64,000 nucleotides of DNA from Lotus japonicus (lineage: Eukaryota > Streptophyta > Magnoliopsida > Fabales > Fabaceae). Where the stretch lies: contig NC_080044.1 of the NCBI RefSeq assembly GCF_012489685.1, forward strand, positions 17,154,369-17,218,368, in the 5' to 3' direction. The position numbers and the translations under genes are program-made. Below are positions 11,903 to 23,508 of the stretch, piece by piece (positions within the stretch are counted from its first letter, which is position 1; the number at the start of each line of letters is the position of its first letter). The notes under the pieces were generated by a model. It made no database searches, had not been told where the DNA came from, and saw nothing but the letters and a program-made list of their open reading frames with translations.

Positions 11903-12073
11903 TGTTAGAATATAATATAAAATCATTAAAGTGACTCTTACCCAATAGCTTAAGCTTTTGGGATAAGTGGTTGTTTAACATGGTATCAAAGCCTCTATGA
12001 CCGAGAGGTCTAGAGTTCGATCCTTGTGCATTTATCCACAGCTTAAACTTTTGGGATAAATGGTTGTTTAACA
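11903..12073 (+). mobile_element. Miniature LTR retroelement (TRIM-like), 3' LTR truncated
   Basis: A 78-bp LTR-like segment (11903-11980) starts TG and ends TTGTTTAACA. It is followed directly by TGGTATCAAAGCC (11981-11993), a near match to the initiator-tRNA-Met primer-binding site of plant retroelements. About 60 bp later the 3' half of the LTR recurs (about 12042-12073, again ending TTGTTTAACA). The whole unit is only ~170 bp, with no coding capacity, which matches terminal-repeat retrotransposons in miniature. The second LTR lacks its 5' half. Confidence 0.65.
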
Positions 12074-14123
12074 AATCTAAATCGAGGAATGTGAAACCAA
12101 TGAAGAGGAGGCGGAGGTGGCTGGGGTTGGAGTGGGGGTTTAAGGTTGGTGGTTGGTCGACAACAATGGTGAGTGGAGGAGAAGGAAGAGCAAGAATGGG
12201 GAAGGTGAAGGACCAAAATTGATGAATTAAATTTTGAGGGATCAAAACTGATATGAAAAGTCTATGTTGACTACTTGCAGCTAACTAAACCTACCACCTG
12301 GGCGGATGACTGCGTAAAAAACTAAAAACCTAGCAATGTGATCACCATGACATTACTTATCCTTATTTCAAATAAAAAAATTATTTCATGGACTAAAAGC
12401 AATGGAAAAATTTCTAGGGCCAATTTAGATGCAACCATATATGCCACGTACTTAAACATATTTAACCATTTTTAAAAAATACAAATCATGGTGTTTAACT
12501 AACACAAAATAAATAAACAAAAAATAAGAGTGTTTTATTTTTCTTTTTGATCAACAGGCGCAAACTTAGAGCATGTTTGGTTTGTCTATTTTTTATTTTG
12601 GTTTTAAAAAAATTAAAGCTGAAAACGTATTTGATAGATATTTAAAAAATGTTTAGTTGTTTCAAAAATATGATCAAACCCGAAAACAAAATAAAAATCA
12701 TTTTATTTTCACTAAAAATGAAAACGAGATGTCGCCATCACTGCCACTGTCACCACCACCGTCATCGTCACTGTCACCACCTTCATCACCGCCATCGCCG
12801 CTGCCACAATCGATGCCACCACCACGGCAAATGTTTTCTCTGTCATTATTTCCATCTAATCATTTTCTATATAAAAGTTTACAAACATAAATGACTAGTC
12901 CTAAAACCATTTCTTAACAGATTTGTTTGCATTTTACAAAATGAAAACCAAACTAATAAACCGTGATTGGAAAATCTGTTCCAAACCCTTAACATGTGAA
13001 AGCTAGCAAGGAGTTGGCCCAATACAATTTGTTGTCTTCTTTAAATGAGTTTTGTTGTGATTGTGAAGTAGATATAACATATAGCATCCCATCATTCACT
13101 ATTTATTTGGCTGAGATTGTTCATTAATTAAGATAATATTCTTAGACCAAGAAGAAAATTATGTTCTCGATCATCTCATTCACTGTTTTGTGTGAGTGCT
13201 GAAAAAGAAAAGGTTTGGGATGGTGACCATTGGACGTAGGCGTACATCAGACTCACTAAATTTGGGTAAGAATTTGCAATGTGTGGTTCATTTTCTTGCG
13301 TAATATTGTCCAAATTTGGAATCCTAATCAGTTATCATCATCACTTTAGTTCACACCTAGAAAGCAATATCCAATTAGTGTGACATGATCTTCATTCTAC
13401 TCCACGAATTACGTAAATGAAAATTTAAGGAAAAAAAAAAAAGAATTCACCTTGACCCCTGAATAAGCAAAACAAAAAAAATATTCGAAGAATAAGCCAT
13501 CTATTAAAGTTTATCATTATTCGTGCTAAGTACTCAGGAGTTAGGACATGCGATCCTTGAGTTGAATATTTGTGCACAAGAATATATGGAGAAAATATTC
13601 TACCGGACCTGGATATGCTAGGAAGAACTAGATTGTAATTAAAAGGCTTTTTTTAAAACAAAAAAAATTAAGTTTGTGATATATATCTTATGACAAAATT
13701 ACAAGTTATTTTAGGCTAGATTTTTAGGGGTTTTCTAGTAAAGTACAAAGAGTGGTGCTAGATGACATGACACTCAATTCAACAAATATCTCAAATACCT
13801 ATAACAACATACACAATTCAATTTTAATTTGTAATAATAATTCTCAATCGTAAGAAAGGTTTGGTGGATCAACTGGTTGGACCAACACGCCCTTGCGGGA
13901 AGTGAAAAATGAAAAATTTAAAGAAAACATGGAAAATAGAGCAAAAATTGTGGTGCTAAATAAGAGCAAGAGCACGACCATGTTGGATGCTAGAACAACC
14001 ATGGTTGTTCCACAAAGGAGTAATTGTGCTGCATCTTAGCACAACGAAGAATGCTTCACATATCACGCCCACACATGATTGCAACACACCCGTGCATGTG
14101 CTATAGAGCACAGTCGTGCTACA
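12074..14123. other. Non-coding stretch with CAC/CAT low complexity
   Basis: No supported gene. At 12728-12830 there is a CAC/CAT/GCC triplet-rich tract that yields His- or Pro/Ser-rich peptides in two frames; this is compositional, not a gene. A GTTTGGTTTG motif at about 12576 and AAACCAAAC at about 12946 hint at a decayed MITE, but I see no target duplication. The rest is unremarkable AT-rich sequence. Confidence 0.45.
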
Positions 14124-14335
14124 TCTACTACATATAATTAGCATGTTGAAGGATTTACTGTTTTTCACTGTTCATTTCAGAATGCCTTTTTTTTTTGGCG
14201 CAACTAACATTGGCACATCAGTTCACACATCAGTTCAGTTGACCACCCATAAATCTTCCCTCAGCAAACGTGTGAGATTAGGTAGAGTGGTAGAGTAGTA
14301 CACACATCAGTTCACCACCCACTTCCTGAAAGTAT

Positions 14336-17300
14336 TTATTGCTTCACTTTCTTTTGTACCCACAGAGAGACAATAGCGGTTCGGCGTGATGGTGGGGAAA
14401 AGGGCTTGGGTTCCGTTCGACGGTGGATGGTGCTGTGGCCTTGAGGTCGCCGGTGGTAAAGATGGGACTTTAGGTTTGTTGTAACTAGGGTGGTTGATGG
14501 TGTTGGGCTCAGGCTAAAACTTGGTTTTGCTGAGTCATGGGGAAAAATGATTTTTCCTTTTGTTTCTTTGATTTTCTTCTTTCAATTGATCAACATTTCA
14601 TTTTGTCTACTAAAAGTTGAAAGGGATTGCCTGATCATCTGTGTAATTTTCGTCTTCCTTTCTGCTGCAACCGGTAAGGATAAACACTCCAAAGAATTGG
14701 TAAAAGCTTTGTCTTTCCTTTTGCTTTTATTCTCATTTTCTTTTTATTTTCCATACAATTTGTTAGGTCTGGGACTTCACTTCGAAGTGCTGTCGTTGAA
14801 TGCTACATTTTGGAAGGAGCAACCTGCATTTTCGTGTGTATCCACTATCCAGGTTTTCTATTTTTATTGAGATTTTGTTTTTTGATATAGCCAAATGGCA
14901 TAGTTTAATTATTTTACTCTTCATTTGTATTTTAGATACTTTTCATTGCAAAGGTAATCTTTGGGTCACAATTGACAACCATGTGTCTTTCAAGCTTCTG
15001 CCTCATTAGGCATATACAATTTGCTTCATCTTCTTATGTTCATTTCCTTACATGTTTTTAATGAAACTTTTTCTCCATGAAATGCAGAAATACAACATAG
15101 CTAGATATAAACCAGAGTAATCTGAAGCTACAAATGATATGCACTTTATATACTTTATGTATGGATCAAATTTAGTATTAGTACGAACTTGGAATGAAGA
15201 GATCCTTTGTGTGTCTACAAGAATAAGAAAGCAGTTTTTAAAGAGGTCAGGAGTGGCTACATGAAATTTACTTACAATTTAAAACTTTTTAGTTATTGTT
15301 ATGAAGATATATTATGTAGTAATCGTGAAAAATTGAATATGTTGTGGATAGAAGTTAATAGGGATCACCATTGGGCGTATGGGGATTGTGGGTCTTTTGA
15401 ATGAAGGGACTGAGTGGGCTCAATCAATACAGGATATTTGGTGGTTGTGGAATGGGATTGAGCTTTCGATGTGAGGAGTGGCAAGTCATTATGAGAGCTT
15501 AAGATCTTATATGTTTTTCGGTGTCTACATAATTGCGCTTTACTGATCTTTGTTTTCCTAAGTCCGCAAAGCTGAAGGGTCTGTCCCACAAACTCGGTTG
15601 CGCTAGGAAATGCAGCTTAATAAATCTTCTTCAGGTCTGTTTCTCCCTTCTTTTTAGCTTCCTTCATTTGATTCTACATTTTTCCTTTCTTTATCCATTC
15701 ATGCATTTCTAACTATTTTTCTTTCTTTCTTTCTTCTTCAATGATTTTTGCTTCTCTCATATTCGCAGCTGAAGGTTCTCTCATTGTTGGCTTTGCTATG
15801 AGACGCAGTTCCACAGAAATAATGATTTGAGGTGCGTTTTTCCCTTTCTTCATTCGTTTCTCCCTTTCTCCATCTGTTCCTGTAATTCTCCCTTTCTCAA
15901 TCAGTTCTAAATTGTTACTTTTGTAATTTTTACGAGATAAAGGATTGTCTATACTTGATTACATGTTGTTAAAATTATGATTAAGTTTTATTTTATTTTT
16001 CTTAATGAAAGAATGAAAATTATGAGAAAGGGGGATACATGCTTCAAAGTCTTAATTTTGATAAACACCCTCACCACTAACACTTCTTTTTTCTTTCAAT
16101 TTGCTAGATTTTTTTATTTGTTTTCATTTCAAATTCATTGAGGCTTTGGAACCAGTTATTTGATGTTCTTTCATTTTAATTTACAAGCCTTCTTTCTATT
16201 TTTGAATTGGTAACATCTTCAACTTTGATTTCAATTGACATATATATTGCAATCAGGGGTAGGAAATTCTGGTTTGGTTTTATGCTGAACTTGATTAGAT
16301 TTGTAACTTCAGTTCTTTTCCTTGCTTTTCAGGTTCTTTTACTACTTTGTATTTTTTCTGTCTGGGAATTTACTCTTGCAAAAAAGTTTGTGATAGACTT
16401 GTGTTGTCGACATGAAAGTTGATCCTTTTTTAATTTCTTATCAACTACATCATCTTGGTTAATATATAACTGTTTATAAAGAGGTGGATAGTTTACCAGA
16501 GCTGGCCTTTTTATCCATTTACTCCCTTCAAGCTCAGTGTAGTGACCACTCAATGAGATCATTCACAAATTCCATCCTCACGGAGCATAGTGCAGCAGAT
16601 TGTATCATGTTTATCTAATTTCGATTCTTCATAAGCAGAAGATTTTTGCAACTCAACTGTCCAGTTTCCATTTCCTTTCTCTGATGGGATGTACGTTGTG
16701 GGAATTTCAATTTCTATAGCTCCAGATGCTTACCTAGAGCATTTGAAAGAGGAACTTAACACGGTGGAGGTGGAAACCACCCATGTAGAAAACGATATTG
16801 AGCCTCTCGCTACAACACACAAAGTTGTTTGGTATGAGTTTAATTTTGAGTTTTGGTTTTCTGATACTCTATTTTCTTTTTTGTCAGGCAAAACACGGTT
16901 TAGCTGTAGATACGTGGGGGACTGGTGTTCCGACGCATTTAGGTGGGGCTATCTACATCCCTGAGTGTGCTTTCATTTCATATGATCAAATTTTTCTCCT
17001 TTCATGGAATGGGATTTGAGTGCAGAAGAAGTTTTCGGTGTCAGATGGTAGGTATGAATAGTAAGAGTATTTTTGTCCATCCTACTTTCAGTAGTTCAGT
17101 TATTTCTTCTCTTATTCTGTTACACTTCATGATTCCTTAGCATTTTGTAGATATTCACACCATCTCCTTCCAAACTCTGCCTTGGTTAGCTTTGCATAAT
17201 TTGACTTATTTCTTCTCATATTCTGTTTCACTTCATGATTCCTTAGCATTAATATTCACACCATCTCCTTCCAAACTCTGCCTTGGTTAACTTTGCATTA

Positions 17301-18420
17301 TTTGACTTGGGAATGGGAGTTGGGTTGATTGTGGTAGTTGATTTCTTTCTTGGTTTTTATACTTTTAGCATCATCTATCACCACGTGCAATAGATATCCC
17401 ACATAGTAACTTCTAATTTGATTTTGGTTGTCTTAATATTTTGATTGAAGCATACTAAGAGAACCCAAATAGAGCAAACTAGACATAGAACATGAGAAAG
17501 AACTTTTGGAGGTAATTCTGGTGATCCTATCTGAAGTTGTTGTTTAAATAGATAAGTTAAAAAATTACATCTGAATGTTGTACATTTCTATATGTCCATA
17601 TATGAAACTTTTTTCAGGGTGATTATTTATCATTGCATTCCATTGATCCAACTTCCATTTTCTACATTTCTTCTTAGGAAAACAAAATATTAGTGAAGAA
17701 AATCCAATTCAATTTAATTTTTCCTTTTCTTAATTTCCTCACAGGAAAACAAAATAATGTTGTTTATCCTTTTTCTTCTTAACTCAATTTTTTTATCCTT
17801 CAAACTATATTAAATATGACGTTGTTGTGTGAAAAGGGCCTGCCATTAATTGCTGATATTTAAGTGGAATTTGATCCTTCTTTTAAATTTTCTTGGTGGA
17901 GTTGGATTTTTTAAGTATAAATGTGTTTAGCATTTATGTGATCTGTCGACTTGATAGGGTCAAGAGGATGCAGAAGCCTCTTGTCAGTAAAATCTATGTC
18001 AGACGCAATAAGGGGAATTAGCTTAGTGTTCAATAATTAGCTTAGCGCTTAATAAACCTTGTGATTAGGGAGACTATAAATAGGAACCCATGGTTCATAG
18101 TCAGTTAGCTTTTTGCATATTGTTGGGTTGTTGTAACTGAATCAGGGATTCAGTTAGGTAGTTAGAGAGCTTCAACTGAATTGGGATTCAGTTAAGCTTC
18201 TCTGTTTCTGTTATCTTCTTCATTCTTCTACAATCAAGTTTCATATTCAGAAATTGTTCCAAATTGTTCCAGATCTGCATTTTTCTCTGAGTATTTCTGC
18301 TATCTTTGTTAGCTTTTGATTTGCCAGTGCTATCACGACTCCTCGATAAGCAATGAGTGAAGGAAGGCACTCACCTGCACTTTGTATTAGCTTTAGCAAC
18401 AACTTGCTCCTTCCAACTTT
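14336..18420. other. Helitron interior, unassigned gene-like sequence
   Basis: The stretch alternates T-rich, intron-like sequence with short GC-balanced blocks. One block at about 14360-14480 looks like a gene start. Another at 16690-16840 encodes a short helical, acidic peptide (LEHLKEELNTVEVE..VENDIEPL), and one follows at 16890-16960 after a TTTTTTGTCAG acceptor-like site. I do not recognise the source genes. At 18000-18250 a TATAAATAGG box and CTGTTTCTGTTATC sequence look like a retroelement LTR, but I find no paired ends. Confidence 0.35.
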
Positions 18421-18433
18421 AGTTATGTTACAG

Positions 18434-18756
18434 GATAAGAAGGGAAGATGAGTGATTGAGAAGCTGGAAGATGCTCTGAGGGTGCGAGAGATGTGAGGTT
18501 GATAATGGGTCAGATCAATTTTTTGCAGAAGAATGTTGATGAGGCTCTGTAAATGTATGAGTGTCTAACAGAAAATGACCATGGTGATTCTAGGCCTTAT
18601 TTTTGTAGGGGCATGATTTATAGCTTGCTTGATTAGAATGATGAGTCTAAGGTGCAGTTTGTAAAGTACAGGGAGTTGTCACCCATGAAGTTTGAGGTTG
18701 TTGGTTACTTGAGGAGCTCTCTGTCGAGGATCAAAGTTTTTGGTACGTATAAATGA
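18434..18756 (+). pseudogene. Fragment of a chloroplast TPR protein gene
   Basis: The plus strand encodes VIEKLEDALRV, then after a one-base frame change ARDVRLIMGQINFLQKNVDEAL, then stop, then a TPR-like block YFCRGMIYSLLD, stop, KYRELSPMKFEV and YLRSSLSRIKVFG ending TGA. I associate this layout with the SLOW GREEN 1/chloroplast-lumen-common TPR family from memory. A TTACAG acceptor-like site precedes it at 18433. One frameshift and two internal stops show that it is a dead piece of the C-terminal half. It lies inside the proposed Helitron, in the same orientation as the other captured piece. Confidence 0.55.
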
Positions 18757-19822
18757 GAGCTGAAAATGATAATAATGGTGACAATGAGGTCTTTTTGGCA
18801 ATTGGAATTAAATAGGGATTGATGATTTTTTATTCAATTACATCACAAGTTGATTCTTAGCTGCAATGTTAGGAAAAGGTTAATCTATTTCCTGAGCTTT
18901 TGATATTGAGACAGAAAAGAGGATGACATCTATTGCAGCTTTATTTGTGAAGAGTTTTTTTAGAAGTGTCAACTTTAAGGTAATAAAACAAGTTATTTTA
19001 ATTTTATGGTGATGTGTTTTATTATCTAGCTAGATTATCAATATGTTAAATATGTTCTCATTAATTTGTGTTTATTGTTTTTTATTGTATCACAGTTATG
19101 AGGAAAGAATATTTTGTTATACATTGATATTTTAGGAGCATTTATCCTCTTTTAGGTTTTTATCAATTTCAGTTTTATGGCTCTGTTACTATGTTCCTTG
19201 GGTCGAAATTCCTGCTCAAGGGCTGCCGATTTTATTGGTTGCTTTAATGGTGTGAAGCTATGAATAAAGAAAATTCATTCATTCTCTTATATCAGAATAT
19301 AGTTCTTTTCAATGCGGAGTATAAATGAAAGTGATTTTCTTCTCCCATTTCTCATCTCCCTAATTTGTTAATTTCAGTTTTGCTTTACACTTTCTTATTG
19401 TCTCTTCTTCTCTTTGGTTCTAGCTCTTGCATCGAGGCTTGCTCAGTGGCGTGCGTGGTTTGGAATGTGAAACTCCCACCTGAAGATTTTCTTTTCCTTC
19501 ACTATGTCACCACCAACCTATCTCTCAAAAAGTAATATTCCATGACTTTTATGGAAGTTATTTTGTTATATGGATTTGAGATACTAGAACAATTGTGCGT
19601 TTCCACCATTTACCACTGTAGGTTGCTCGTTCTAAGTCTCTCTCTAACCGTCTTTTTTTATCCTCAAAGTGATTGCAATTTCTTGCTTCTCATATGCTTG
19701 CAACCGTTTGTGCCTTTAGTATTCCTGGATTTACTAATCTCTTTTGTTATTTCTGTTCCTGGTTATTATCCTGAATCTGATTTTATTTATTAATGGTTGC
19801 ATTTTCTTCCTTTTATTAGCAG

Positions 19823-20131
19823 ACCTTGGTGGATGGACATGTGTTGTTGTCGAGAAACCTTTTCATAAGGATTTACAATCTACAGAAGAACTCAGTACTG
19901 AGATTGGAGAGTTGTTTCACAAGCCACAGATTAAGCACATTCATCATTACTTGGGAAAGGAACTTGTGCAAAACTTAGTAGTAAATGCATATGTACTTAC
20001 TTTGTTGTGGCTCCATTGTGCTTAATCCCTCATCATTTGACTTATATTGGCAGTTAGTGCTTCAATTAGCAAATTGACTTTTCTTGCCTCTTTGGAACCG
20101 TGATAACATTGCCAATGTACATTTTCTAGAC
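19823..20131 (+). pseudogene. Glucose-6-phosphate dehydrogenase gene fragment (two exons and an intron)
   Basis: Exon-like block 19823-19977 encodes [24 protein letters not shown] and [12 protein letters not shown]. After a 76-bp GT-AG intron (19978-20053), the next block reads LVLQLAN-stop-LFLPLWNRDNIANV. This is the conserved core of cytosolic G6PDH, the first oxidative pentose-phosphate enzyme, and the junction falls in the right phase. The conserved Asp of the active-site DHYLGKE motif is His here, an Arg codon is TGA, and no other exons are obvious, so it cannot encode enzyme. Retention of the intron means it was copied as DNA, fitting Helitron capture. Confidence 0.85.
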
Positions 20132-20990
20132 TTTTTCTTTTTAGTGGCTGTTCTGGTCTTTTTTTTTTTTTGATTCTCATTCTCACACTTTGGTTTTTTG
20201 GTTTTGAAATGGTCATGGCTTTCTTAAGGGTGTTGCAGGGTGAGGAAGGTTAGACTCTTGAGGAGGGAACTTAAGGGTGTCACAACATAGATTATTGGGC
20301 AGTGAAAGGACCAGTCACCTGGTACCAACTTGGTAAAATGGAACCTGGTTGCAATTTCAAAGGCCATTATATATGGAATTTCCTTAGGACCATGAATGTG
20401 TCTGTGAATTCATTGAATTTGAAAGGATACATTTCCATTGGAAGCGCTTGTTTTACGTGAGCAACATGAAAGGGAAGGTAATCGGTGGTGGGAGGATGCC
20501 AAAGCTAAGGACTGTGGTCTTCACAAAGGAAATGTAAAGCAAGATGTTGGGGCTCAGCTTAACGGCAATGGTGCTGCCATGCAAGTGCACTGCCACTGTC
20601 GCATACATCTTAAATACTAAGACCCATGCAATCAGATGTTGTTATTTGTGTTGATAATGATAAATGATATTATCTATATTTTCGTGCCATTATAAAATCT
20701 TATTAATGTAATTTTGTTTTATCATTGGGGTAGGTTGAGTCTTGCAGCATAAAATACTGATAATAACATTGTTGTAAAATAATTATAATAGCATTGTATT
20801 TAAGTGTGTAATATATAAAATAAAGTGATTAATCCACACTTATATAGATTCATCGGATAACAATTAAAACGAGTTGAGATTGGAAGTAGACTGTTGGTAT
20901 GAAAATTGCTTAATTCATTTTCAGAAGAACCAGTAGAATCAAGTTCAACAAATTGTAAAATTACTTCTCTGTGTATCGGATAAAATTAAA
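20132..20990. other. Helitron 3' portion, unassigned
   Basis: About 20220-20620 has gene-like composition, with a short frame containing REQHEREGNRWWEDAKAKD, but I cannot name it. The last ~350 bp before the hairpin are AT-rich and non-coding, as is usual for Helitron 3' ends. Confidence 0.35.
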
Positions 20991-20999
20991 TGGTAATAC

Positions 21000-21030
21000 C
21001 TCGTGCATCGCACGGGATACAGAATCCTAG
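21000..21030 (+). terminator. Helitron 3' hairpin and CTAG end
   Basis: Stem CTCGTGC pairs with GCACGGG (one G-T wobble) around loop ATC, and CTAG closes the element. This hairpin marks the end of rolling-circle transposition in Helitrons. Confidence 0.85.
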
Positions 21031-21149
21031 TACTATACGTGCTCGTGCTTATTATCATTACCCTTTGTTTTGAAACTCGGGATGTCCATTCTTAATGATG
21101 GCGATGACTCATCATGTATTAGCCAAAATTTATATGTTTGATCCCAAAG

Positions 21150-22140
21150 GTTAAAAATCCTAAAGAGCCCCTAGGATTTAAGACCTATTAGTTCATGTCA
21201 TATCATTATGAAATTAATCACCAAATACATAGTTGATAGAATTAAATCTATTCTTGGGGAAGTTGTTAGAGAACATCAGAGCGCTTTTATCACTTGTCGC
21301 CTATTATCGATAATGCTCATATAGGCTTTGAGGTTTTCCATTATATGAAGAAAAAGAAAAATTGAAAAAAGTTATATCGCTTCAAAGTTAGACATGCTTA
21401 AGGCTTACGATAGGATTGAATTGAATTGAGCTTCCTTAAGCATGTTCTGTTGACTACGGATTTCCCTAAGTGTTTTTTTTTATCTTATAATTAGATGTGT
21501 CTCCTCTATTTCATATGAAATTTTAATTAACGGGAAACCTAAAACCTTTTCCTCTTCTCGTAGGGGCAAGTGGATCCAGTATCACAATATCCATTTATTT
21601 ATCCTTTGTATTGTGCTCTTTTAAGTTTTATTAGCCGAACATATGTAGTGGAGGGGTATTCAAGGCTTTTAAGTGGCAAGAGGAGTTCCTCAAATAGGTC
21701 ATTTGTTCTTTGCATATGACAATTTGACTTTTTCAAGAGCAACAAAGGAGGAATCATAATGTTATTAGAAAGTATGAGCAGGATTTATGACAGCTTGTAA
21801 ATTTGGACAAGTTAGGGATTTCTTTTAGTCGAAATGTACCACAAACCAATATGGACATGATCTAGAATAGGATGGGGGCTTGAATTTAAAGATCTTAAAG
21901 ATTTTAATCAAGCTTTATTGGCAAAGCAAGAGTGGAGATTGCTCAATTTTGAGAAATCCCTCTCATTAACAATCTCGAAGGCCAAATGTTCTTCTAAGAG
22001 GGATTTGCTTAATGCAGGTATTGGATACCAACCTAATTACGCATGGAGAAATGTTTGGAGTACTTTAAACATTACTAGAGAAGACATTAAATGGAGAGTA
22101 GAAAATGGGGAAAACATAAGCATATGGAAGGAACCCTAGT
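21150..22140 (+). pseudogene. Degenerate L1-type LINE reverse transcriptase
   Basis: In shifting plus-strand frames one can read the plant L1 RT series: MKLITKYIVDRIKSIL, VREHQSAFIT, GFEVFHYMKKK, IASKLDMLKAYDRIE, an SRRGKW..YLFI-like turn, IGHLFFAYDNLTFSRAT (the FADD motif decayed to FAYD), then GGLEFKDLKDFNQALLAKQ and YAWRNVWSTL..WRVENGENISIW. The order matches RT fingers/palm, then thumb, then the post-RT region. Several internal stops, frame changes and deletions make it inactive. No poly-A tail is visible before the gypsy element starts. Confidence 0.8.
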
Positions 22141-22338
22141 TTCCTCGTCTGTGATGTGTGACACTATAAGATAATAATGTCCCAAATCCATTTCTCATGA
22201 ACGGGGGCTAGAGCCAATATGATAAAAAGAAAAGAAAAATCAGAGAGGATGTTACTTTTTTGTTTAAAAATAATTATTTCTTATGCAAAACACTTTCTAG
22301 CGGCATCTCTTAGTCTCAGACGGCCAGTAAAGTGCAAT

Positions 22339-22343
22339 CTGGG
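22339..22343. repeat. Target-site duplication CTGGG (left)
   Basis: Five bases identical to 36830-36834, immediately outside the two LTRs of the gypsy element. Confidence 0.95.
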
Positions 22344-23164
22344 TGTTTACCGTGATATTTGGTAAACAAACATCTTCCGAGTTTGACTGGAAAAAGTTTA
22401 AGAGTTTTGCGAATTAAGGGTTCTTTTGGGAAAACGTCTTGCCAAAGCGCGTGTGAAATTGGGGTTTTCGACAACCGTGTGTCAAGGTATAAAAAGAGAT
22501 AAAAATTCGAAGACAAAACACAAAACAATCAAAAATGCTTAAAGGTAAAATTCATTAATTGAAAAGCTTTACACAAAGTCAAACTGGTAAACTCGACTAC
22601 AAATCCAACAAAAGCAGTAACAACAACAAATTCGAAAATCTAGGTGCAGGAATCGTAAATGGCTGGTTCGTTAACATACTTCTCCATGATCACGTTAGGC
22701 TCGTTGAGTCTCTTTGATGCGGACATGAGAGCTTTTTAGTGATTTTTAGAGCTGAGTTGGGAACCTCTTTTCTGACTTGGATTCTCCTATTTATAGAGCT
22801 TCATGTCCCGCGTGCCCTTGGCGGTTTTCTTCCTCGATGGATGGGTTAGTGGGTCTGGTTTCCCCCACGATCTGATGCTTGTCCCGGAAGTTCCACGCGT
22901 GGTGGTGGAGATCGTGTTTTTTAACTGCTTCAACTGTTTATTGGCCACGTACTCGATCATCGTGGTGAGGGACTGACTTAGTCAATGCTGCACGTGTTAA
23001 ATGTGCCCATGTTTGTAGCAACGGTTTCCAATGTCCTTTTGTCGAATTCGACTACTCCTCTAACTTGGAGTTTCTTCGTAATTCCCTTGCTCCATACTCG
23101 ACTGCCTTATGCGCTTTGGGCCAAATTTATTGTGTTTTGGGCCAAACATTTTTTTGGGCCAAGA
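22344..23164 (-). repeat. 3' LTR of the gypsy element
   Basis: Nearly identical to 36010-36829. On the sense (minus) strand it begins TCTTGGCCC where the other LTR begins TGTTGGCCC, so its terminal dinucleotide carries a point change. A TATAAATA box (minus strand, 22788-22795) is retained. Confidence 0.93.
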
Positions 23165-23180
23165 GATGCCCCCCAAAAAT
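23165..23180 (-). other. Polypurine tract region
   Basis: On the minus strand TTTTTGGGGGGCATC lies directly before the 3' LTR. The G6 run is in the position of the plus-strand primer for reverse transcription. Confidence 0.6.
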
Positions 23181-23500
23181 GTTGATTCTCGACTACCAGG
23201 CCTTGGAGGGATCAAGCATTTTTTGATTGTGAATTTCGAACGAAACTAACGGTTGCTCGCCATCCCTGCCTTTCTGACTTCATGTCCAATCAGTATTCTT
23301 AGCGTCTGACTCTTACTCCAATCAGAAGCTTTAGCGTCTGACTTCGTCTGTCCAATCCGCCGTCTCTACCCTAGGGTAATCATTTCTCCTTTTTAGCCTT
23401 CATGCTAGGGTTCTGCGGTTATATAATAAAATAACTGTTGGATTTCAAATTTTTATGCACCGTTACGTAATTCGGCTTCGCGTCCGTCTCTTCATTTGCC

Positions 23501-23508
23501 TATAAATA
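23501..23508 (+). promoter_or_regulatory. TATA box of the antisense PMD gene
   Basis: TATAAATA on the plus strand, 136 bp before the ATG at 23644, just inside the 3' LTR and oriented against gag-pol. A start site about 30 bp downstream would give a ~110-base leader. Confidence 0.6.

Larger units (their letters stand above)
14124..21030 (+). mobile_element. Helitron carrying host gene fragments
   Basis: The 3' terminus is convincing: a 7-bp stem with a 3-nt loop (21000-21016, CTCGTGC/GCACGGG), then about ten bases, then CTAG at 21027-21030 followed by T. This is the plant Helitron 3' signature, and insertion between A and T is expected. For the 5' end I propose TCTACTACATATAATTAG at 14124, preceded by A at 14123; this choice is tentative. 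The interior has no Rep/helicase that I can see, but it contains exon pieces from at least two unrelated genes with their introns, as Helitrons typically capture. The element would be about 6.9 kb. Confidence 0.65.

Noticed and set aside
12649..12894. His-rich frame (metal-binding-like) and overlapping Pro/Ser-rich frame
   Set aside because: Both frames come from the same CAC/CAT triplet tract. There is no start context, domain or conserved flank.
12560..12960. MITE ending in GTTTGG/CCAAAC motifs
   Set aside because: Left and right motifs are only loosely inverse and I found no target duplication.
17940..18260. LTR-like sequence with TATAAATAGG box inside the Helitron
   Set aside because: No TG..CA ends, no target duplication and no primer site could be fixed, so it is mentioned only as a resemblance.
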